DNA of 5,226 nucleotides from Deltaproteobacteria bacterium (GTDB lineage Bacteria; Myxococcota_A; Polyangia; Haliangiales; Haliangiaceae), in the NCBI GenBank assembly GCA_013813945.1, contig JACCQV010000004.1:1-5226 (forward strand), written 5' to 3'. Both the position numbers and the translations under genes were made by a program. The notes under the pieces were generated by a model. It saw only the letters and a list, made by a program, of their open reading frames with translations. It searched no databases and was not told where the DNA came from. Every line of letters starts with the position of its first letter. The first letter of the stretch is position 1. Positions 1 to 5,226 of this stretch are shown here, piece after piece.

Positions 1-1223
<1,223 letters not shown>

Positions 1224-1247
1224 TCACTCTCGCTGACTGAACGGCTT

Positions 1248-1275
1248 CGGGCCGGTGCCTTCGGGTGCCGGCCCG
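1248..1275 (+). terminator. Terminator hairpin after groEL, UUCG loop
   Basis: A 12-bp stem (cgggccggtgcc at 1248-1259 with ggtgccggcccg at 1264-1275) pairs completely, with two internal G-U wobbles, around the loop ttcg (1260-1263). This creates the very stable C(UUCG)G tetraloop. It starts 24 bases after the groEL stop. The following tcgtcgttt (1276-1284) is only a weak T tract, so this is an intrinsic terminator of the GC-rich type. It probably ends the groEL transcript. Confidence 0.85.
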
Positions 1276-1297
1276 TCGTCGTTTCGGCCGCACGAAC

Positions 1298-1355
1298 GGC
1301 AGAACTCGCAGAGCTCTGCCATTTCCGCAGGGCAAACCTGCAGAGCACGCAGTGC
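1298..1355. other. Cluster of three small stem-loops in the groEL downstream gap
   Basis: Hairpin A (1298-1320) pairs GGCAGA with TCTGCC, then after an A.C mismatch CTC with GAG around a GCA loop; it is followed by atttcc and could be a second terminator. Hairpin B (1327-1341) pairs GCAGG with CCTGC around five bases. Hairpin C (1345-1355) pairs GCAC with GTGC around GCA. GCAGAGC occurs twice (1308-1314 and 1340-1346), and 1308-1319 is a 12-bp perfect palindrome. No convincing gene lies in 1224-1432. The structures may be a back-up terminator, an untranslated RNA segment or an operator. In GC-rich DNA, B and C alone would be unremarkable. Confidence 0.35.
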
Positions 1356-1432
1356 GCTGGCCTCGGTTGGACGCGAGGTGACCGCGATCATTCACTCCGA
1401 TCCGCGGCATACAAGGTGCTCGCGGCAAGGCC

Positions 1433-2224
1433 ATGCGCCTCCAGCTCGCCTCGATCCTCGCCGTCCAGCTCCTCGCGGTCGTGACCGCCGTAGCCCGCCC
1501 GACTGGCCCCAACGGGAACGACGACGGCGTCGGTCGCCTCGGCAAGGTCACCGGCGGCATCGACTCCGCGGCCAGCTCCGGAGCCAATCGCGGGGGAACC
1601 GGCGGCGGCGTCTCGCAAGATGCCAGCAGCTATGAAGGCGAGCTGTACCGCAAGCACTACGAGCGCGGGCATCTCGTGGTGGTCGATCGCGAGGGCACCG
1701 TCGTCCGGCGCACCCGGCTACGACCCGAGCCGAGCGGCGGGCCGGCACGCATCGATCTATTCGTCGGGATCCAGAAGGTGATCGAGTCCGACCGCTCGTA
1801 TGCAGCGTCGCTCTCCGTGGAGGACAAGTGGTTCCGGATCTCGGGATCGATCAGCGAGTACCGCGAGCAGCAGATGAACGGCACCAGGACCGCGCTCACG
1901 GTGCCGACGTTGCTTCTCGGAGCACGGGTGATGAGCGGGGCGACGCGCGCGCATCTCGAAGCCGGTGTGGTGTTCGCGCGGACCCAGGAGAACGGCATGA
2001 CCGGTTCCAGTCTGACCGGCCCGATCGTCGGCATCCACCTGGAGCACGCGTTCGCCGGGCCGACGCTGGTCGGCGACGCCCACGCCATGGCGTTCGAGGC
2101 CGGGGTCAAGGCGTACAGCGGCCGCGTCGGCCTGCGCGCCGGCCACTTCGAGGTGGCAGTGCGCGTGCTCGACTTCAACGTGGGTCCGGCGCTCTACGGC
2201 CCGGAGGTCGGCCTGCAGTTCTGA
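1433..2224 (+). CDS. Hypothetical exported protein, possible small outer-membrane beta-barrel
   Basis: A 263-residue protein I do not recognise as a known family. Residues 1-21 form a Sec signal peptide: short basic start (MRLQ), hydrophobic core (LASILAVQLLAVV) and an A-V-A cleavage motif, probably cut after residue 21. Residues 22-65 are a Gly/Ser/Asn-rich low-complexity stretch. Residues 66-104 are charged (YRKHYERG, VVRRTRLRPEP). From about 105 to the end the chain alternates polar and hydrophobic residues in some eight to ten putative strands, for example ARIDLFVGIQ, KWFRISGSISEY, HLEAGVVFA, IVGIHLEHAF, VGLRAGHFEVAVRVLDF. It ends PEVGLQF, with a terminal Phe as in many outer-membrane barrel proteins. 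No lipobox Cys or catalytic motif is seen. The start ATG is chosen because it places the signal peptide correctly; no well-spaced Shine-Dalgarno is seen (AAGGTG at 1413-1418 is 14 bases away, AAGG at 1427-1430 is too close). That it is a real, exported gene is likely; the barrel is inference. Confidence 0.8.
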   Translation: MRLQLASILAVQLLAVVTAVARPTGPNGNDDGVGRLGKVTGGIDSAASSGANRGGTGGGVSQDASSYEGELYRKHYERGHLVVVDREGTVVRRTRLRPEPSGGPARIDLFVGIQKVIESDRSYAASLSVEDKWFRISGSISEYREQQMNGTRTALTVPTLLLGARVMSGATRAHLEAGVVFARTQENGMTGSSLTGPIVGIHLEHAFAGPTLVGDAHAMAFEAGVKAYSGRVGLRAGHFEVAVRVLDFNVGPALYGPEVGLQF

Positions 2225-2272
2225 GCGCTTGAAAACCGCTCTTGCCGGCGCCCGGTAGCAAGTCTGCGCGTA

Positions 2273-2278
2273 TATCAT
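2273..2278 (+). promoter_or_regulatory. Possible -10 element (TATCAT) before the GGDEF gene
   Basis: TATCAT matches five of six bases of the sigma-70 -10 consensus and sits in the only AT-rich patch of the 60-bp gap (TATATCAT, 2271-2278). Initiation about seven bases downstream would fall at or just before the ATG at 2285, giving a leaderless or near-leaderless mRNA. That would agree with the lack of a Shine-Dalgarno before this start. No good -35 is found at standard spacing; the nearest TTGCCG (2242-2247) is too far away. Weak support. Confidence 0.3.
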
Positions 2279-2284
2279 CGCCAC

Positions 2285-3208
2285 ATGGGCGACACCGGTC
2301 AGGCACCGAGGACCGAGCGCTTGCTCGGGATCATCGAGCTCCAGAATGCGATCGCCGCCGCCGGGATGAACGGCGACGAAGTGATGAGGTTCGTGGCGGA
2401 CCGCGCCGCACCGCTGACCAACGCGCAGGGCGCGACCGTCGAGCTGCTCGAAGGCGATGACATCGTGTGCCGCGCCGCGGGCGGGACGACCAAGCAGCAT
2501 CTCGGCTTGCGGCTGTCGGGGAAGACCAGCCTCGGTGGCCGCGCGGTCGCCGAGCGGAAGCCGCTGCGCAGCGATGACGGTGCAGCAGTCGCCGTTCCGC
2601 TGCTGCATGGTGAGTACGCCGTCGGCTCGCTCGGGATCAGCGGCGGCTCGTTCACGGACGAGGACATCGAGACGCTCAAGCTACTCGCGCCGGTGATCTC
2701 GATCGCCCTGCACCGGACCCGCAGCTATCCGCGCCCACCGAAGGACAACACGCACGACGCGCTCACCGGACTCCTCAACCGCCGCGCATTCGAGGAGCGC
2801 GCCGACGTCGAGCTCGCGCGCCGAACGCGCTACGGCCAGTCATTCTCGCTCGCGCTGCTCGATCTCGACGGCTTCAACACGGCCAACGATCGGTTCGGCG
2901 AGGCCGCCGGTGACGAGCTGCTCCGCAACATCGCGACGATCCTCAACACGCACACGCGGGTGATGGATGCATCGTTCCGGCTCGGCGGTGACGAGTTCGC
3001 GATCCTGATGCCGGGCACGGCGATCGAGGGTGCGAAGACGTTCACCGAGCGCTGCCGGCAGTACATCCGGGACGCGAAGCTGTGCGAGGGCACGGTGACG
3101 GCGAGCTTCGGTGTGGTCGAGGCGGCGGAGAAAGAAACGCTGGCTCAGCTGACCGAACGCGCGGATTCTGCGCTGCGCGAAGACAAGCGCACCTCGCGCC
3201 CGGCCTAG
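2285..3208 (+). CDS. GAF-GGDEF diguanylate cyclase
   Basis: A 307-residue cytoplasmic protein without signal peptide or membrane segment, predicted to make cyclic di-GMP from two GTP. Residues about 14-144 are a GAF sensor domain: an N-terminal helix, strands around GATVELLEGDDIVCRAAGG, then LRSDD, VAVPLLHGEYAVGSLGIS and a C-terminal helix. It is short between LRSDD (94-98) and VPLLHG (104-109), where most GAF domains carry a longer ligand-pocket segment. Residues about 157-305 are a GGDEF domain starting DALTGLLNRRAF. Metal and substrate residues equivalent to PleD D327, N335, D344 and E370 are D193, N201, D210 and D236 of GGDEF (234-238). K301 and R305 match PleD K442 and R446. RVMD (225-228) lies exactly five residues before GGDEF, the RxxD inhibitory site that binds product. 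Departures are N198 and E206 at positions usually Lys and His. The protein ends two residues after R305. It should be active and feedback-inhibited; the GAF ligand is unknown. Confidence 0.95.
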   Translation: MGDTGQAPRTERLLGIIELQNAIAAAGMNGDEVMRFVADRAAPLTNAQGATVELLEGDDIVCRAAGGTTKQHLGLRLSGKTSLGGRAVAERKPLRSDDGAAVAVPLLHGEYAVGSLGISGGSFTDEDIETLKLLAPVISIALHRTRSYPRPPKDNTHDALTGLLNRRAFEERADVELARRTRYGQSFSLALLDLDGFNTANDRFGEAAGDELLRNIATILNTHTRVMDASFRLGGDEFAILMPGTAIEGAKTFTERCRQYIRDAKLCEGTVTASFGVVEAAEKETLAQLTERADSALREDKRTSRPA

Positions 3209-3225
3209 CAGTCGTCGTCGCTCGA

Positions 3226-3239
3226 CCGACAGCTGTCGG
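3226..3239. promoter_or_regulatory. 14-bp perfect palindrome downstream of the GGDEF gene
   Basis: CCGACAGCTGTCGG reads the same on both strands and lies 18 bases after the stop codon of the diguanylate cyclase and 84 bases before the start of the TonB-dependent receptor. As RNA it would form only a five-pair stem with a four-base loop and no T tract, so it is a poor intrinsic terminator. A dimeric regulator's operator is the alternative. No matching second copy was noticed in the window. Confidence 0.3.
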
Positions 3240-3264
3240 ATCCCTTGGCAGCGCAATTCGCGCC

Positions 3265-3296
3265 GTGGGTGTGCCCGAGCGCCCCACCGAGGGCAC
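3265..3296 (+). other. Interleaved stem pairs upstream of the TonB receptor
   Basis: GTGGG (3265-3269) can pair with CCCAC (3283-3287), and GTGCCC (3271-3276) can pair with GGGCAC (3291-3296). The order left-1, left-2, right-1, right-2 means the two helices are either mutually exclusive or form an H-type pseudoknot. If the receptor transcript begins upstream, this would sit in its leader, ending 26 bases before the ATG. Helices this short arise readily by chance in GC-rich DNA. Confidence 0.2.
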
Positions 3297-3322
3297 GTGC
3301 ATTGCTAGCCTGGCCGCGACGT

Positions 3323-5226
3323 ATGAAGTTCCTGCGACGTGTTGGGCTGCTCGCGGTGGCGGGGGCCGGCATCGCCTCGGCGCAGCCAGCGCCGGAGCGG
3401 CCTGTTCCTGACGAGCCGGTGCCGGAACAACCGGCGCCGATCGACCCTTCGGTCCCGACGGTCGCGGTGCGCGGTCGCGTGATCGACGCCCTCGGTCGGC
3501 CGGTGCGCAACGCGACGGTCACGATCGAAGGCACGCTCGACAGCGTGAAGACCGGCCGTGATGGCTGGTTCAGGCTGCGCGCACCGATCGGGGTGACCCT
3601 GGTCGTCGATTCGAAGACGTTCGGCACGGCTCTCGCGACGGTGACCGGCGAGCTGCTCGACGAGATCGTCCTGCTCACCGAATCGCAGCTCGGCGAGACG
3701 ATCACCGTCGAGAGCGAAGCACCGTCGGCGGCGCCCGGCGCGGCTCAGCTCGATCGCAAGGAGCTGCAGCGGATTCCGGGCACGGGCGGCGACATCGTGC
3801 GCGCGCTGACCGTCATGCCCGGCGTCGTCAACTTGCAGATTCCGCTCGGCTACTCGGGCGTCGTGATCCGTGGGTCGTCACCGCAGGACTCCAAGGTCCT
3901 GATCGACGACTTCGAGGTCCCGGTGCTGTTCCACAACATCGGGTTTCGGGCGGTCGTTCCGGCGGAGACGATCGCGACGCTCGACTACATCCCGGGAGGC
4001 TTCGATGTGGCGTACGGCCGTGCGACGTCGGGCATCGTGTCCTTGACGACCCGCGCCGGCGACGAGAAGCGCAGCACGCAGGCCGAGATCTCGGTGATCG
4101 ACGGCGGGCTCCTCGCGCAAGGTCCGGCCGGAGGGAAGTCGCGCTACCTGTTCGCGCTGCGCCGCTCGACGATCGACTTCGTGCTGCCGTCGGTGATCCC
4201 CGACAGCGTCGATCTCTCGCTGACCACCGTGCCGCGCTACTACGACGGACAGCTCCGCCTCGATCATCAGTACAACGACAAGTGGGCGCTGACGCTCTCG
4301 AGCATCGCGACCGACGACACGTTCGAGCTGTTCGCGACGAAGAACGAGGATGCGAAGAGCAAGCGATTCTACAACCGCACCCGGTTCGTGCGACTCACCG
4401 CGTCCGCCCGCTACAAGGAGGGTCCGTGGCAGGCGAACCTCGCCCTGTCAGGGATGGCGCAGCAGTTCCTGTTCGAGGCCGGCCTCTATCAGAAGATCGA
4501 CATCCGTACCCCGACCGTGACGCCGCGGTTCGAGCTGACGCGCAGCGAGCCGAAGGCGATCGGGCTGAAGGACGTCGTGTGGCGCGTGGGTGCGGAGATC
4601 CAGAGCGGACGGGGCTCCGTGGAGGTCGCGCTCCCCGAGGAACGCCGCGAGGGCGAGCCGATGCCGGCGATGGATCCCGAGGACACGTCGGTGAAGTTCA
4701 ACGGCGCCGTGTGGGTCACGGACTTCGCGGCCTGGACGGCGGTATCCGCGAACTTCGATCCGCGCGTGCGGGTGACAACGGGGGTGCGCGCCGAGTACTA
4801 CGTGAAACCCGACGAATTCTCCGTCCAGCCGCGCGGTGAGATCGCCGTCAAGGTCGCCGATCACTGGAAGGTTCGGCTGTCCGCGGGCGCGTACCGGCGC
4901 CCGCCCGAGTATCAGTCGGAGTTCATCTCGGACACGGCGAAGTCCGAACGCTCGAAGCAGACGATCATCGGGTTGCAGTACGAGCCGCGCGAGGGTGTTC
5001 GGGTTCAGGCGTCCGCGTACTACACGGATCGCAGCGCGCTGATCACGCACAACATGGACAACACGCTCGGCAACAACGGGCGTGGCAAGACCACAGGTGG
5101 CGAGCTGCTCGCGACGTATCGCGGAGGCCCGTGGTTCGGATGGCTGAGCTACTCGTACTCGCGCTCGACGCGCATCGATGGGCCCGGCGAGGACAGCCGA
5201 TTGTTCGATTTCGATCAGCCCCACAG
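3323..5226 (+). CDS. TonB-dependent outer-membrane receptor, 3'-truncated by window edge
   Basis: The frame stays open from ATG 3323 to the right edge, giving 634 residues. It is probably an outer-membrane active transporter energised by TonB-ExbBD; the substrate is unknown. Signal peptide residues 1-20 (MKFLRRVGLLAVAGAGIASA, cut before QP). Residues 21-45 are a Pro/Glu-rich linker. Residues about 47-118 are a carboxypeptidase-regulatory-like beta-sandwich (VRGRVIDALGRPVRNATVTI, then GRDGWFRLRAP). GETITVES (124-131) resembles a TonB box. Residues about 143-246 are the plug: LDRKELQRIPG, VRALTVMPGVV, VVIRGSSPQDSKVLIDD, then YIPGGFDVAYGRATSGIVSL. From about 250 alternating, aromatic-rich strands form the start of the barrel. 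The window stops at LFDFDQPH; the missing part should hold the remaining strands. The start is chosen because it gives a complete signal peptide; there is no clear Shine-Dalgarno. The gene lies 114 bp after the diguanylate cyclase gene. Family assignment is secure. No Fe-siderophore, cobalamin or sugar-specific signature was recognised. Confidence 0.93.
   Translation, partial: MKFLRRVGLLAVAGAGIASAQPAPERPVPDEPVPEQPAPIDPSVPTVAVRGRVIDALGRPVRNATVTIEGTLDSVKTGRDGWFRLRAPIGVTLVVDSKTFGTALATVTGELLDEIVLLTESQLGETITVESEAPSAAPGAAQLDRKELQRIPGTGGDIVRALTVMPGVVNLQIPLGYSGVVIRGSSPQDSKVLIDDFEVPVLFHNIGFRAVVPAETIATLDYIPGGFDVAYGRATSGIVSLTTRAGDEKRSTQAEISVIDGGLLAQGPAGGKSRYLFALRRSTIDFVLPSVIPDSVDLSLTTVPRYYDGQLRLDHQYNDKWALTLSSIATDDTFELFATKNEDAKSKRFYNRTRFVRLTASARYKEGPWQANLALSGMAQQFLFEAGLYQKIDIRTPTVTPRFELTRSEPKAIGLKDVVWRVGAEIQSGRGSVEVALPEERREGEPMPAMDPEDTSVKFNGAVWVTDFAAWTAVSANFDPRVRVTTGVRAEYYVKPDEFSVQPRGEIAVKVADHWKVRLSAGAYRRPPEYQSEFISDTAKSERSKQTIIGLQYEPREGVRVQASAYYTDRSALITHNMDNTLGNNGRGKTTGGELLATYRGGPWFGWLSYSYSRSTRIDGPGEDSRLFDFDQPH

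Noticed and set aside
1367..1396. TTGGAC (1367-1372) as a -35 for the gene at 1433
   Set aside because: No acceptable -10 lies 16-18 bases downstream; the candidates cattca, attcac and ttcact match the consensus poorly.
1255..1635. Possible small gene in the gap after groEL
   Set aside because: The frame begins inside the terminator hairpin, is Arg/Pro/Ser-rich and runs into the exported-protein gene in another frame.
2223..2262. Two weak hairpins (GAGCG/CGCTC and CTTGC/GCAAG) after the exported-protein gene as a terminator
   Set aside because: Each has only five pairs with a large loop and no T tract; not enough to call.
1757..2608. Long open frame on the minus strand (283 codons) across two + strand genes
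   Set aside because: It spans the end of the exported-protein gene and the start of the cyclase gene antisense, has a composition typical of GC-rich shadows (Arg/Ala/His-rich) and no recognisable domain. The + strand genes explain the sequence.
3303..3311. TGCTAGCCT as an extended -10 for the receptor gene
   Set aside because: Only three of six -10 bases match and no -35 is found; too weak to annotate.
4448..5224. Long minus-strand open frame (258 codons) and a similar one at 3878-4267
   Set aside because: Both lie wholly antisense to the TonB-dependent receptor coding sequence, are Arg/Leu/Ala-rich and show no family motif. They are expected by chance in GC-rich codons.

Overview
The window is GC-rich, tightly packed and reads almost entirely on the + strand. 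It holds four protein-coding genes, the first cut by the left edge and the last by the right edge. The predicted proteins suggest a high-GC Gram-negative bacterium with an outer membrane. A myxobacterium (Myxococcota, formerly Deltaproteobacteria) fits best, judging by the style of the GroEL and by a TonB-dependent receptor carrying an N-terminal carboxypeptidase-regulatory-like domain. That assignment is inference from protein style only; no rRNA or other marker is present.

Layout: (1) 1-1223, the C-terminal three quarters of a 60 kDa chaperonin (GroEL), entering near the equatorial/intermediate domain boundary and ending in a short Gly/His-rich tail instead of the usual GGM repeats. (2) 1224-1432, a 209-bp gap with a strong UUCG-capped terminator hairpin followed by three more small stem-loops in tandem. 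(3) 1433-2224, an unrecognised 263-residue exported protein with a signal peptide, a Gly/Ser-rich linker and a strand-rich C-terminal half ending in Phe, possibly a small outer-membrane barrel. (4) 2285-3208, a soluble GAF-GGDEF diguanylate cyclase with intact active-site and product-inhibition motifs, but a shortened GAF domain. (5) 3209-3322, a 114-bp gap with a 14-bp perfect palindrome and two interleaved stem pairs. (6) 3323 to the right edge, the first 634 residues of a TonB-dependent outer-membrane receptor (signal peptide, Pro-rich linker, regulatory-like beta domain, TonB box, plug, start of barrel).

The genes do not form an obvious single pathway. groEL ends its own transcription unit. 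The other three are spaced 60 and 114 bp apart and may be separate or loosely co-transcribed. Two envelope proteins flank a c-di-GMP synthase, which allows but does not prove a link between surface functions and c-di-GMP signalling. I found no mobile element, CRISPR array, tRNA, rRNA or clear foreign island. The window looks like ordinary chromosome with a few second-look details rather than a new system.
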